Source of the DNA: Parcubacteria group bacterium GW2011_GWA2_47_26
Lineage (GTDB): Bacteria; Patescibacteriota; Patescibacteriia; GWA2-47-26
Reading direction: 5' to 3'
DNA length: 33,513 nt
Assembly (NCBI GenBank): GCA_001001705.1
Contig: LCOG01000009.1
Location: 1 to 33,513, forward strand
Part shown: piece by piece, positions 6,383 through 15,035 of the stretch
How the letters are laid out: each line of letters starts with the position of its first letter
Numbering within the stretch: the stretch's first letter is position 1
Program-made: the position numbers and the translations under genes
Notes under the pieces: model-generated
Seen by the model: only the letters and a program-made list of their open reading frames with translations
The model's database searches: none
Told to the model about the DNA's origin: nothing

Positions 6383-8356
6383 CTATTTTACTAGGAACCC
6401 CACGATTAGCAACGCTACGATATTGATAATCTTAATCATGGGATTGATGGCTGGACCGGCGGTATCTTTATAGGGATCGCCAACAGTGTCGCCGGTCACC
6501 GCGGCTTTATGCGCATCTGAACCTTTGCCGCCGTGATGTCCGGCCTCAATGTATTTTTTGGCATTATCCCAAGCGGCTCCGCCGGTGGTCATGGAGATAG
6601 CCACAAAAAGTCCGGTTATAATTGAACCCATGAGCAATCCGCCTAAGGCCTTTGGCCCCAAGAGAAAACCAATAAGTATCGGGGCGACAACCGGAATGAG
6701 CGCGGGTACAATCATGCGGGCTAGAGCCGCGCGAGTGACAATGTCTACGGCGCGACTGTAATCTGGCTTGGCCGTCCCTTCCATAATACCCTTGATCTCT
6801 TTAAATTGCCGGCGGACTTCATCAACGACTGCTCCGGCGGCTTTACCAACAGCTTCCATGCCCGCAGCTCCAAACCAGTAAGGCAAGAGCCCGCCGATAA
6901 AAAGGCCGACTAGCACGCGCGGATCACCGAGCTCAAAAACTATTTGCGCGCCGCGGACGGAGAGCTCTTCGGTATAAGCGGCAAAAAGCACGAGAGCGGC
7001 GAGTCCGGCTGAAGCAATTGCGTAGGCTTTGGTTACGGCTTTGGTAGTATTGCCTACAGCATCTAGAGGATCAGTCACGTCGCGTACTTCTTTGGGCAAG
7101 CCGGCCATTTCGGCAATGCCGCCCGCATTATCGGTAATCGGACCGAAAGCATCAATCGCCACAATAATGCCGGTAAGCGAAAGCATGCTCATAGCGGCAA
7201 TGGCCACGCCGTAAATACCGGCTAACTCATAAGCCAGAAGCACCCCGGCGGCGATGGTCAACACGGGCAAAGCAGTAGAGCGCAAAGAAACGGCTAGTCC
7301 GGCGATAATATTGGTACCATGACCAGTTTCAGAAGCTCTGGCAATTCCTTGCACGGGCTTATGAGTGGTGCCGGTATAATATTCGGTAATAAGGATCATC
7401 AGAGCGGTAACGACTAAGCCAATGAGTGCGCTCAAAAATAACCTAATGGGGTTGGCTCCGACTGGCGCAATCAAGGGAGTCACAAAATAAAATGCCAGAG
7501 CCGAAAGTACTCCCGCCACTACTAAACCCTTATAAAGAGCGGCCATTATTTTCGCATCTTTTAGGCGGATAAAGAGAGTGCCCACGATTGAAGCGATGAT
7601 GGCAATGGCTCCAATAACTAGAGGAAACATAATTGCCGAGGGACCAAAAGTCAGAGCGCCTAAAAGCATGGCCGCAATAGCGGTTACGGCATAGGTCTCA
7701 AATAGGTCGGCGGCCATGCCGGCACAGTCGCCAACATTGTCGCCTACGTTATCAGCAATCACTGCCGGGTTGCGCGGATCGTCTTCGGGAATACCGGCCT
7801 CAACCTTGCCGACCAGATCCGCACCTACATCCGCGGCCTTGGTATAGATGCCGCCGCCCAAACGCGCAAACACAGAGATAAGCGAACCGCCAAATCCCAG
7901 ACCGATAAGCGCATTGACATCACGGGTCAAAAAATAATATCCGGCGACTCCGAGCAAGCCTAACCCCACTACTAACAAGCCGGTGACGGTTCCGCCTTTT
8001 ACAGCAACATCCATGGCTTGTTTTAAGCCGTGCTTGGCGGCTTCAGTAGTGCGGACGTTAGCGCGCACCGAGACGGTCATGCCAATAATACCGGCTAACG
8101 CAGAAAAAACTGCGCCCACTAAAAAACCCAGCGCGACTTTAAAGTTTAGCCCAAAACCAAGAATAAGAAACAGGAGGATCCCGATGGGAGCGACTGTTTT
8201 ATACTGTCGTATAAGGTAGGCTTTGGCACCCTCTTGAATGGCCCGAGCAATACCAATCATTTTTCCTTCGCCACCCGGCAATTTAATGATCCGAGAGGCC
8301 AGGAATAGTCCCCATAGAATCGCCAAAGCGGCCGAGGCAAAAATAAAAATAAACAT
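6383..8356 (-). CDS. hppA: Membrane-bound proton-pumping pyrophosphatase, K+-independent type
   Basis: A 657-aa polytopic membrane protein with about 16 helices. It couples hydrolysis of pyrophosphate to ion export across the inner membrane. Diagnostic motifs are [12 protein letters not shown] and [20 protein letters not shown] (near residues 172-205), SITDNAGG-like [16 protein letters not shown], and a C-terminal [19 protein letters not shown], supplying the acidic and lysine residues that bind Mg-PPi. The motif GNTTKAVTK has Lys where K+-dependent enzymes have Ala, which marks the K+-independent H+ pump class. The gene stands alone upstream of tRNA-Cys on the same strand. In a reduced genome it could supply proton motive force from biosynthetic pyrophosphate. 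Confidence 0.96.
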   Translation of the reverse strand: MFIFIFASAALAILWGLFLASRIIKLPGGEGKMIGIARAIQEGAKAYLIRQYKTVAPIGILLFLILGFGLNFKVALGFLVGAVFSALAGIIGMTVSVRANVRTTEAAKHGLKQAMDVAVKGGTVTGLLVVGLGLLGVAGYYFLTRDVNALIGLGFGGSLISVFARLGGGIYTKAADVGADLVGKVEAGIPEDDPRNPAVIADNVGDNVGDCAGMAADLFETYAVTAIAAMLLGALTFGPSAIMFPLVIGAIAIIASIVGTLFIRLKDAKIMAALYKGLVVAGVLSALAFYFVTPLIAPVGANPIRLFLSALIGLVVTALMILITEYYTGTTHKPVQGIARASETGHGTNIIAGLAVSLRSTALPVLTIAAGVLLAYELAGIYGVAIAAMSMLSLTGIIVAIDAFGPITDNAGGIAEMAGLPKEVRDVTDPLDAVGNTTKAVTKAYAIASAGLAALVLFAAYTEELSVRGAQIVFELGDPRVLVGLFIGGLLPYWFGAAGMEAVGKAAGAVVDEVRRQFKEIKGIMEGTAKPDYSRAVDIVTRAALARMIVPALIPVVAPILIGFLLGPKALGGLLMGSIITGLFVAISMTTGGAAWDNAKKYIEAGHHGGKGSDAHKAAVTGDTVGDPYKDTAGPAINPMIKIINIVALLIVGFLVK

Positions 8357-8463
8357 AAATGACTTGATATTAAGACTTATTCATTGATAAACCCGTAATT
8401 AAGGTATCAGAAAAGCCGCATAAAATCAACTGACAGTATGCACAGCTTGTGGATGGCAGACCA

Positions 8464-8492
8464 TTGACAATTAGCAATTCTCATGGTAGTAT
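8464..8492 (+). promoter_or_regulatory. Promoter of the LysM-M23 gene
   Basis: TTGACA (8464-8469), a 17-bp spacer, TAGTAT (8487-8492). The ATG at 8502 is only 10 nt after the -10 box, so the mRNA is probably leaderless or nearly so. Confidence 0.75.
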
Positions 8493-8501
8493 ACGGATTG
8501 C

Positions 8502-9794
8502 ATGAAAGAGTCTCTGTTTCGGCTCGTGCTCCGATCGAGCCTTAAACTGTTATACGTCTTCATCCTCGCTGGCCGAGGACTTGGTTTTTTGGGTTATATA
8601 TTAGGATGCCTAATCCGCTCTGGAGCCCATCTTGTCATCCCGGTTTTACTAATTGGCTATTTAAACGGCCGTAAAGTAAAAAGTGCGCTTTTAAATTTTA
8701 TCGCCCCAGTACGCACACGCACTTTTTATATCATGGGCCACCGTTATTTTGTCCACGCTCTAGTTATATTTATTGTACTGCTTACAGCAAGCCAATCATT
8801 GCTCGCTGCGAATACGGCACAAGAAAATTTTGGAGAGCGCTCACTCCTTAAAGAGCTCGTTGGCGAAGAGGAAGAAAACATTGTTGATGATACTTTGCCC
8901 GCGGAAGAATTGCAAAACTACTTGGAAGGATTATTTCAAAATCAGCCACCCGCAAGAGGCGAGGCAGGATTGCCCCTTGCCCTCGATGGTGCGGCTTTGC
9001 TAAATCAAGAGTTGCCCGGTACGCTTACAGCAATAACACGCACGGAAATTGTAGAATATGAAGTGCAAAATGGCGACACAATTTGGGGGATTGCCGAGCG
9101 TTTTGGCGTGAGTGTCACTACGGTTTTATGGGAGAACAAACTTTCGTTATATAGCGTAATTCGGCCGGGCCAAAAATTGACGATTTTGCCCGTCTCCGGT
9201 GTTTCTTACGCTGTGCGCAAAGGAGACACTTTGGACAGCATTGCCAAGCGCTACAACGGCTCCGCTGAAGAAATTAAACAGTACAATAAAATTGCGGGCG
9301 AGGGAGAATTAGCTGTTGGCTTGAAAATCACAGTGCCGGGCGGGCGACCTTATTCCCCGCCAGCATCTCAACTGCAGCCGCAACGCCGAGAGGTTGTGGT
9401 TGCTCCGAAACCGGCAACCAATATCGGGGGTAAAGGGTTTATTTGGCCCACGGTCAGTCGCCGTATCACGCAATACTTCAAGTGGAGACACGCGGGTATT
9501 GATATTGGCGGCAAAAATGGTGTTGATCCGATTTACGCGTCAGAAGCGGGCATTGTTGAATATGCGGGCTGGGGCCGCGGCGGTTGGGGAAATACTGTAG
9601 TTATTGATCATGGCAATGGCACAAAAACCCGTTACTCGCATGCTAGCAAGATTTTTGTCGCGGTTGGCACACAAGTCAGTAAGGGGCAGACTATCGCTCT
9701 TATTGGTTCAACTGGACGCTCTACCGGACCGCACGTAGACTTTCGTATTTATATTAACGGGCGTTCAGTTAACCCGCTGGGGTATATCCGATAA
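8502..9794 (+). CDS. Membrane-anchored LysM and M23-family peptidase
   Basis: A 430-aa protein. The N-terminal 100 residues hold hydrophobic stretches, including FVHALVIFIVLLTASQSLLA, that anchor or export it. Two LysM peptidoglycan-binding domains follow (about 184-230 and 235-281, each with a GDT core), then a linker and an M23 lysostaphin-type domain (about 312-430). The M23 motifs are HAGID (His330, Asp334), YSH (His380) and GPHVDF (His411). The usual HxH is HxD here, so one expected zinc ligand is Asp413 instead of His. Normal M23 enzymes cut peptide cross-bridges in the cell wall; this one may be altered or act as an activator, like degenerate M23 proteins of the EnvC type. The start is fixed by the promoter 10 nt upstream. 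Confidence 0.9.
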   Translation: MKESLFRLVLRSSLKLLYVFILAGRGLGFLGYILGCLIRSGAHLVIPVLLIGYLNGRKVKSALLNFIAPVRTRTFYIMGHRYFVHALVIFIVLLTASQSLLAANTAQENFGERSLLKELVGEEEENIVDDTLPAEELQNYLEGLFQNQPPARGEAGLPLALDGAALLNQELPGTLTAITRTEIVEYEVQNGDTIWGIAERFGVSVTTVLWENKLSLYSVIRPGQKLTILPVSGVSYAVRKGDTLDSIAKRYNGSAEEIKQYNKIAGEGELAVGLKITVPGGRPYSPPASQLQPQRREVVVAPKPATNIGGKGFIWPTVSRRITQYFKWRHAGIDIGGKNGVDPIYASEAGIVEYAGWGRGGWGNTVVIDHGNGTKTRYSHASKIFVAVGTQVSKGQTIALIGSTGRSTGPHVDFRIYINGRSVNPLGYIR

Positions 9795-9827
9795 GGGGAC
9801 ATAACACTAAATATTCGATTCAAGAAA

Positions 9828-9856
9828 TTGTGCTGATTTTACTTTCGGTATAAAAT
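9828..9856 (+). promoter_or_regulatory. Promoter of the 9883 gene
   Basis: TTGTGC (9828-9833), a 17-bp spacer, TAAAAT (9851-9856), giving a leader of about 20 nt. It lies in the 88-bp gap after the M23 gene. Confidence 0.55.
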
Positions 9857-9882
9857 AACATTAATCCTTAACCTTAATCACT

Positions 9883-10578
9883 ATGGTAAAAAGTAAATGG
9901 TTAATAATAATTGTGACAGCGGTTATCACTGCTATCGTGGTGGGCGGTGGCGTTTACTGGTGGCAAAATAAGGAAACTCAATCAGCTCTAACGCAACAAG
10001 TAAATCAAGAACCAGAGGTTCGCTTGCTTGCGGACTGTAGCAAATTAGGTTCTCCGTGGACACGGTTCGAGAACAGTGGAACATCACTGTCTTTCTGCTA
10101 CAAAAATTCGTGGGGCAGCCCACAGCTTAAACAAGAAACACTGGACCCAAGGGGAGGAAAGGGAAGCCAATGGTTTATTACTTTTCCATCTGCCCCACGC
10201 GTTAAATCAGTTCTTGGCAACCAATATCCTCTTATCAATTATGAATCACTGGACTTCCAATTGACTGGAGATACAGATGGTACTCCTTTCAGCGCATGGG
10301 CTTCGATTGACTTTAATAAAAGTGGAAGCGAGCTCGCTCGCCTATTATTTTCCAATGAAAACGCCGCCGTCAAAAAACTTACTGTGAATGGGAAGCAAGT
10401 TCTTAAAGTTAAAAGTGATCTTATTGAACCGCTGTCACAAGAACGCATAACTCCACTCGATTACTTCATTCCAAATGTAGTTATCAATGGGACGACATAC
10501 AATCTCCATATTATAGGTGGAGTCGAGCAAGAGGCTGACTTGGATAAATTATTAGAGTCAATGGTTTTTAAAAAATGA
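9883..10578 (+). CDS. Exported, membrane-anchored hypothetical protein
   Basis: A 231-aa protein that begins MVKSKWLIIIVTAVITAIVV, a clear N-terminal membrane anchor or uncleaved signal. The rest is a soluble domain of about 190 residues, rich in polar residues and beta-strand-like segments such as NSGTSLSFCYKNSWG near residue 63 and a C-terminal DLDKLLESMVFKK. The pattern (short strand, 'fcYP.sWg' turn, C-terminal 'll.S..f') recalls PsbP-like extracytoplasmic domains seen in other bacteria, but the resemblance is loose. It has its own promoter and follows the M23 gene on the same strand. The function is unknown. Confidence 0.75.
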   Translation: MVKSKWLIIIVTAVITAIVVGGGVYWWQNKETQSALTQQVNQEPEVRLLADCSKLGSPWTRFENSGTSLSFCYKNSWGSPQLKQETLDPRGGKGSQWFITFPSAPRVKSVLGNQYPLINYESLDFQLTGDTDGTPFSAWASIDFNKSGSELARLLFSNENAAVKKLTVNGKQVLKVKSDLIEPLSQERITPLDYFIPNVVINGTTYNLHIIGGVEQEADLDKLLESMVFKK

Positions 10579-10582
10579 AGCT

Positions 10583-10600
10583 CCACGGGCAAGCCCGTGG
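10583..10600. repeat. Small hairpin after the 9883 gene
   Basis: CCACGGGC-AA-GCCCGTGG is a perfect 8-bp stem starting 5 nt past the stop codon. No T-tract follows, so it is a weak terminator at best. Confidence 0.6.
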
Positions 10601-10629
10601 CCTTCTGGTACTGTTGGTAAAAAACCGTC

Positions 10630-10665
10630 GCGCGCAAAATCCTACGATCGTAGAATTTTGCGCGC
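10630..10665. repeat. 36-bp palindrome centred on CGATCG
   Basis: GCGCGCAAAAT (10630-10640) and ATTTTGCGCGC (10655-10665) flank CTACGATCGTAG. The whole is palindromic except for one mismatched pair (10641/10654). It shares its CGATCG centre with the palindromes at 470, 1176, 23041 and 33352. The surrounding gap 10579-10757 holds no gene. Confidence 0.8.
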
Positions 10666-10757
10666 AAAACTTGCTTTCCCGTAAAAATCGGACAACCTAA
10701 CACCAAACAACGCATTGTTGGGGAAACCAGCCACATGATCGGTTGGTTTTTCGCAAA

Positions 10758-10786
10758 TTGCCGATTTTTCTTTTATTTGTTATCCT
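10758..10786 (+). promoter_or_regulatory. Promoter of the MntA/HepT operon
   Basis: TTGCCG (10758-10763), a 17-bp spacer, TATCCT (10781-10786). The ATGATG at 10795-10800 follows after 8 nt, which supports a leaderless start and rules out the longer start at 10735. Confidence 0.55.
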
Positions 10787-10794
10787 TGCGCTAT

Positions 10795-11085
10795 ATGATG
10801 CAAGAAAAAATACGCGAAAAAATTCATGAACAACTCCCCTTATTAAAAGCCAAATATCATGTTAAAAAAATCGGGATTTTTGGCTCCTTTGTTCGCGACG
10901 AGCAGAAAAAAGGGAGCGATTTGGATATTCTGGTGGAATTTGAAACCCCCATCGGCTTTTTTGATTTTATTCGATTGGAAAATTTATTGAGCCGCACTTT
11001 GCGCAAAAAAGTAGATCTAGTTTCAAAAAAAGCTATCAAACCGGCTGTTAAAAAAGGGGTTTTAAAAGAAGTGCAGTATGTCTAA
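10795..11085 (+). CDS. mntA: MntA-like nucleotidyltransferase antitoxin
   Basis: A 96-aa minimal nucleotidyltransferase. It shows the MNT signature GSFVRDEQKKGSDLD (GS, ten residues, DxD) and a third acidic residue in KKVDLV, the usual metal-binding set. In characterised MntA/HepT pairs this enzyme adds AMP to a tyrosine of the HEPN toxin and silences it. The downstream hepT overlaps by 8 bp, so the two are translationally coupled. The start is ATG 10795 (or 10798), placed by the promoter. The antitoxin looks intact even though its partner is frameshifted. Confidence 0.85.
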   Translation: MMQEKIREKIHEQLPLLKAKYHVKKIGIFGSFVRDEQKKGSDLDILVEFETPIGFFDFIRLENLLSRTLRKKVDLVSKKAIKPAVKKGVLKEVQYV

Positions 11086-11423
11086 ACGAGGTTTGAAACT
11101 TTATCTCAAAGACATTCAAGAATCTATCCGAAAGATAGCAAAATATGTGCGCGGCGTCAGTTTTGAAAAATTTTCCGATGACGAGGAAAAGATTGATGCG
11201 GTAGTGAGAAATCTTACGATCATCGGGGAAGCAGTCAAAAATATACCGCTGGAAACGAGAGCCAAAAATCCCGATGTGGCATGGCAAGAAATCAAGGGTA
11301 TGCGAAATAAAGTTGTCCATGAATACTTTTGGTATTGACGAAGAAATTTTGTGGAAAACAATCCAGGAGGATCTCCCAATCTTCAAAAAGCAGATCGCAG
11401 CACTTTTACGGGGAATCAAATAA
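11078..11423 (+). pseudogene. hepT: HepT-like HEPN toxin with a single-base frameshift
   Basis: The open frame gives 86 aa and stops at 11336-11338. It includes the HEPN active-site motif RNKVVHEY (Arg76, His81, Tyr83), where Tyr83 is the residue AMPylated in studied systems. The family continues after this motif with FGIDEEILW. That continuation is present in another frame: removing one T from the TTTT at about 11326-11329 restores FGIDEEILWKTIQEDLPIF through to a TAA at 11421-11423. The frameshift removes about 30 C-terminal residues, probably a helix that packs the dimer. It may inactivate the toxin, be a sequencing error in a homopolymer, or be bypassed by slippage. Confidence 0.75.
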
Positions 11424-11448
11424 AAGCGCGTTGCTTAAAGAGAATTCC

Positions 11449-12981
11449 CTACTCACTCTTTTGTCTGTACTGTATGGCTTCGGCCACGTGCGTCATTTGA
11501 ATTGGAGCCGAGTTTTCGACATCGGCGATAGTGCGCGCGAGTTTTAAAATGCGATGGTAAGCGCGCGCGGATAGGTGCATGCGGTCAACGGCATTGCGCA
11601 AAAGGTCCTGGGTTGTTTGATCAACCGGACAAAATCTTTTTATATCTTGGGCTGGAATTTCGGCATTAGTACTATAGGGCAAGCCTGCGTAACGCTCCTG
11701 TCCAATTTTGCGCACGGCTTCTATTTTAGCACGGACTTCTGAAGATGATTCAGCAACTTTTTCCTCGGTTAATTTATCAAATTTGAGCCGGGGCACTTCC
11801 ACATGCAAATCAATGCGATCAATGATAGGCCCGGAAAGTTTTTTGCTATATTTGGCAACTTGGCCGGGCAAACAAGTGCAGGGTCGTTCGCGATCGCCAA
11901 GATATCCGCAAGGGCAAGGATTATGCGCGGCCACTAACATAAACTTGGCTGGAAAACGCAAAGATCCGGTCGCTCGTGAGATGGTAATACACCCGGTCTC
12001 CAGCGGCTCGCGCAATGACTCTAAAACATCGCGATGAAATTCCACAACTTCGTCCAGAAATAAAACACCGCGATGGGCCAAGGTAATTTCGCCAGGCTTG
12101 GGCGAACTCCCGCCGCCAACGAGCGCGGGGGCGGAAGCAGTATGATGGGGCGCGCGATAGGGCCGCCGAGTAATGAGCGGCGTACCCGGGGGCAGTAAAC
12201 CGGCGATACTATAGATACGCGTTACGTCAATCATTTCCTCAAAAGTCAGATTGGGCAAAAGGCTAGCGACCGCGCGAGCAAGAAGAGTCTTGCCCGATCC
12301 GGGCGGGCCGGACATTAAAATATTATGGTGGCCAGCAGCGGCAATCATTAGGGCGCGCTTGGCATGTTCTTGGCCGGCAATGTAGGCGAGGTCTACCTCA
12401 AAATTATTTTTGGCAAAAGCAACCTCGGTCGGCGCTATTGGTTCTATGGTTTTGAGCGCTTTGATGTGCTCGACAAGCTCCCGCAAATCCCCCACTGGAA
12501 AAACTTTGAGCTCTTTAACTAAAGCGGCTTCTCCCGCGTTATTTTTAGGAACAAAGATTCCTTCTAACCCAGCGCGCAAAGCAAAAAGAGCGGCGGGGAG
12601 TACGCCATTGACGGGGCGCAAGGTTCCGTCCAGGGCGAGTTCGCCTAAAAATAAAAAACGAGAAAAAAAATTAGGGCCTAGGCCCGCGGCGGGTTTTATT
12701 TCTTCAGCAGCCAATAATACGGCGAGAGCCACGGGTAAATCGTAGGACGGCCCTTCCTTTTTCAAATCGGCCGGCGCAAGATTTACGGTAATCTTCGTGG
12801 CCGGAAAGTTCAGACCACTGTTGCGGATGGCCAGTCTTACGCGTTCGCGCGCTTCTTGAACAGCAGTATCGGGCAAACCGACGATTGTAAAAGCAGTGAG
12901 AGAAGGGGTGATCCCGGCCTCAACTTCAACTAAAGCCGCATCTAGCCCAACTAGAGCCGTGGAAAAAACTTTGGTTGACAT
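11449..12981 (-). CDS. comM: YifB/ComM-family Mg-chelatase-like AAA+ ATPase
   Basis: A 510-aa protein with an N-terminal Lon-protease-like fold (starts MSTKVFSTALVGLDAALVEV). The Mg-chelatase-type AAA+ domain follows, with Walker A GPPGSGKTLLARAV near residue 224 and Walker B GVLFLDEVVEF. A cysteine cluster NPCPCGYLGDRERPCTC and a C-terminal helical domain end the protein. ComM in competent bacteria is a hexameric helicase that drives branch migration during integration of transformed DNA; the YifB name is used where this is untested. It starts 35 nt after a hypothetical gene on the same strand, so the two may be cotranscribed. Its presence fits DNA uptake reported for other CPR bacteria. Confidence 0.93.
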   Translation of the reverse strand: MSTKVFSTALVGLDAALVEVEAGITPSLTAFTIVGLPDTAVQEARERVRLAIRNSGLNFPATKITVNLAPADLKKEGPSYDLPVALAVLLAAEEIKPAAGLGPNFFSRFLFLGELALDGTLRPVNGVLPAALFALRAGLEGIFVPKNNAGEAALVKELKVFPVGDLRELVEHIKALKTIEPIAPTEVAFAKNNFEVDLAYIAGQEHAKRALMIAAAGHHNILMSGPPGSGKTLLARAVASLLPNLTFEEMIDVTRIYSIAGLLPPGTPLITRRPYRAPHHTASAPALVGGGSSPKPGEITLAHRGVLFLDEVVEFHRDVLESLREPLETGCITISRATGSLRFPAKFMLVAAHNPCPCGYLGDRERPCTCLPGQVAKYSKKLSGPIIDRIDLHVEVPRLKFDKLTEEKVAESSSEVRAKIEAVRKIGQERYAGLPYSTNAEIPAQDIKRFCPVDQTTQDLLRNAVDRMHLSARAYHRILKLARTIADVENSAPIQMTHVAEAIQYRQKSE

Positions 12982-13016
12982 AAAAAGTCAGGCCTTGCAC
13001 TCGCCGATACAATGCA

Positions 13017-13709
13017 TCAGGGTAGCTCATTGTCGGCCAGGGTCAGCACGCCTTGGTAATAATCAATTACGCCATCCACATCCTCCTCATGGAAAGTGCG
13101 CTCAAAATAGCCAAAGGCCTCTTCAAAAGTTTTCACTTTATCAAGAATTTCGGCTTGCCAGCGTTCACTTTTCACGGCCATATCTTTTAGAATGCCGAGC
13201 TTAATTTCAATCCGCGCGAGTTTCTGTCGATGGTCTTCAATCACTTCATCGCATTCATTCTTTTTTTCTAAACGACAAGTTCCCGCAATATCTTTGAGCA
13301 CAAAGGCGTGCGCCTCAAGCACAGCCTGACCAATCTCAAATTTTTCTTCTGCGGCAAAGTAGGTCTCCAGTGCTGTGCCGCGCCGAAAATCAGCAAGGCT
13401 ACCGCCTTGTGCCAAAAACTGTTCATATTTCACGCGCAATTCCGGGTTAAGTTTTTCGCACACTAATTGTTCTTCTTTACTTTTACCATAACGCCGATAC
13501 AGCTCTTCCAGGGCTTCGTGATAGGGCCAGACTTCTTTACCAACTGCCACAATTTTTTGTTGAATCATTTCTTGGGTAACGCCCGGATCAGAAACCAGCT
13601 TTTCATATTCCGCACGTAATGTTACAACGCGCTCGGGGGATAAAAGCGTGTGTTCGCTTTTATCAATCAAAAGTTTAAGGAGTGAGAGGGTATAGTGATA
13701 GGGGTGCAT
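13017..13709 (-). CDS. Hypothetical helical protein
   Basis: A 230-aa soluble protein beginning MHPYHYTLSLLKLLIDK. It is rich in Glu, Lys, Leu and Ala with long predicted helices, and has no signal peptide, membrane segment or recognisable catalytic motif. Two cysteines lie near residue 145 (TCRLEKKNEC). It sits between the Nudix gene (79 nt upstream) and comM (35 nt downstream), all on the minus strand, so an operon is possible. The family is not recognised; it is probably specific to CPR lineages. Confidence 0.75.
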   Translation of the reverse strand: MHPYHYTLSLLKLLIDKSEHTLLSPERVVTLRAEYEKLVSDPGVTQEMIQQKIVAVGKEVWPYHEALEELYRRYGKSKEEQLVCEKLNPELRVKYEQFLAQGGSLADFRRGTALETYFAAEEKFEIGQAVLEAHAFVLKDIAGTCRLEKKNECDEVIEDHRQKLARIEIKLGILKDMAVKSERWQAEILDKVKTFEEAFGYFERTFHEEDVDGVIDYYQGVLTLADNELP

Positions 13710-13788
13710 AGAAGTTGATTTAATCGACTACAAATAGGCCGTACTCCCATGATAGCGGAAAACACAAATAAAGTACACGGCGACTCCC

Positions 13789-14256
13789 CTACTCCTTGCG
13801 CTTACTCGAGGTGAGATACATTTCCAGTCCTTGTAAAATTCCGGACTTAAAATATTGTTTTAAATCTATAGCATAGGGATCGAGCCAGGCGTGGTCAGTG
13901 TGTTCGTCGCTGATAGTCAGTACGCCATCAAGATAATCAGCTTCAAAAAAGATGTAGAGAACATGGATCTCGCGATTAAGTTTTCCGGAATATCTTGGGT
14001 CAATCTGGTGACGGCCAATTGCGACTGGCACAGGACGAATAATAAATTGTGCTTCGTCGCCAATCTCTTCGTGAATTTCTCGCTCAAGCACTTCTACGAA
14101 TGGCGTACTAAATTCATCAACATTCAACCGCCCGCCCGGTAAATCGTAGTAGCCACCAAATGTGCCAGTCGCCACTGCTTTCAAGGCGAGAATTTTCCCG
14201 TCTTTATTTTTCAAGATTGCTTTCAACGATACTTGGTAAAAATCTTTTTCAGACAT
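13789..14256 (-). CDS. Nudix hydrolase
   Basis: About 155 aa. The Nudix box is present as GGRLNVDEF...EREIHEEIGDE, with the REIHEEIG core intact and about three extra residues between the first Glu and the Arg. Such enzymes hydrolyse nucleoside diphosphate derivatives, often damaged or surplus nucleotides, and need Mg2+. The substrate cannot be told from sequence. The start is uncertain. ATG 14256 (MSEKDFYQVSLKA) places the domain start near the N-terminus and avoids overlap with the upstream endonuclease gene, which stops at 14270. The longer frame from 14331 would overlap it by 62 bp. Confidence 0.85.
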   Translation of the reverse strand: MSEKDFYQVSLKAILKNKDGKILALKAVATGTFGGYYDLPGGRLNVDEFSTPFVEVLEREIHEEIGDEAQFIIRPVPVAIGRHQIDPRYSGKLNREIHVLYIFFEADYLDGVLTISDEHTDHAWLDPYAIDLKQYFKSGILQGLEMYLTSSKRKE

Positions 14257-14269
14257 ATCGGACAGATTG

Positions 14270-14800
14270 TTACGCTGTCGGGTCATAGTAGCGAGAGTCG
14301 TGGTCAAATTGAAATAGCGGAATTTGATCAACTGATTTGATTTTGTTTTGTTCTAGGATTAGTTTTCTTTTCTCAATTCTTCCATTCATTTTTGATAGCT
14401 CGGCGGCTAACGCAAGTAGCTTGGGCATTTCGTGGCGGTACATGCGTGCTTTAAACTCCACCATCCTTTTCCAGATTACAAAGGCTTTGGCTTTTTCCCC
14501 CTGCAAGGGATATTCCTCAAAATGCCGCGTCACTTTAAAAAGCTCCGCAATTTTCACAATCCGAAAATATGCGCGGGCACCCGAGATAGATTTTGGATTA
14601 CTAAATTTACCAGCTACGGGTTTAGAAAAATAAATTTTTCCGCATCCAAAAAATTCTCGAACTTTTTTCAAAAGTTCAAGGTCCTTAATATTCAAAGCGA
14701 TTGCATAGTACAAACTAAGATTCCGGACTTTTGACATACGACTATAAGTGAACGTTCCTTCTCCGTCAGTTAAGCCAGTTACGTAATTGGGGTTGAGCAT
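14270..14800 (-). CDS. Free-standing LAGLIDADG homing endonuclease
   Basis: A 176-aa protein. Residues 6-17 read YVTGLTDGEGTF, a LAGLIDADG-type motif with the acidic DGEG catalytic end. A beta-strand pair follows (YYAIALNIKDLELLKKV) and then FGCGKIYFS, typical of single-motif enzymes that work as homodimers. These enzymes cut long, specific sites and spread their own gene. No intron, intein or rRNA surrounds it here. Instead it lies downstream of tRNA-Arg and tRNA-Ala and upstream of a Nudix gene. A 17-bp direct repeat sits 3 bp before its start codon. It may be a mobile gene that landed beside the tRNAs. Confidence 0.85.
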   Translation of the reverse strand: MLNPNYVTGLTDGEGTFTYSRMSKVRNLSLYYAIALNIKDLELLKKVREFFGCGKIYFSKPVAGKFSNPKSISGARAYFRIVKIAELFKVTRHFEEYPLQGEKAKAFVIWKRMVEFKARMYRHEMPKLLALAAELSKMNGRIEKRKLILEQNKIKSVDQIPLFQFDHDSRYYDPTA

Positions 14801-14803
14801 AAA

Positions 14804-14820
14804 TGTCTGTGCTGAAACAG
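14804..14820 (+). repeat. 17-bp direct repeat, left copy (flanking the tRNA pair)
   Basis: TGTCTGTGCTGAAACAG, identical to 15200-15216. The two copies bracket tRNA-Ala and tRNA-Arg; this one is adjacent to the endonuclease start codon. The 100 bp between it and tRNA-Ala are AT-rich with no gene. Confidence 0.8.
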
Positions 14821-14920
14821 CGGCTTATGTGAATCACGAAACAATTGCTTATTTTGATATAACACACTTGAGATATACTATTCTTTTATCCTTACAACTC
14901 GTTCACTTAATTTACTAACT

Positions 14921-14994
14921 TGGTGGACCTGGGGAGAATCGAACTCCCGCCTCCGCAATGCGAATGCGGCGTTATACCACTTAACTACAGGCCC
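14921..14994 (-). tRNA. tRNA-Ala (anticodon CGC)
   Basis: Minus-strand cloverleaf with acceptor GGGCCTG/CAGGTCC, which contains the G3:U70 pair that marks alanine tRNAs. The anticodon stem CCGCA/TGCGG holds loop TTCGCAT (anticodon CGC). The T-arm is GGGAG-TTCGATT-CTCCC, with discriminator A. CCA is encoded (14921-14923), unlike the other two tRNAs here. Confidence 0.95.
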
Positions 14995-15035
14995 TTGTAA
15001 AATTTGTGGAATAAATTGATTAAAAACAGGTTATA

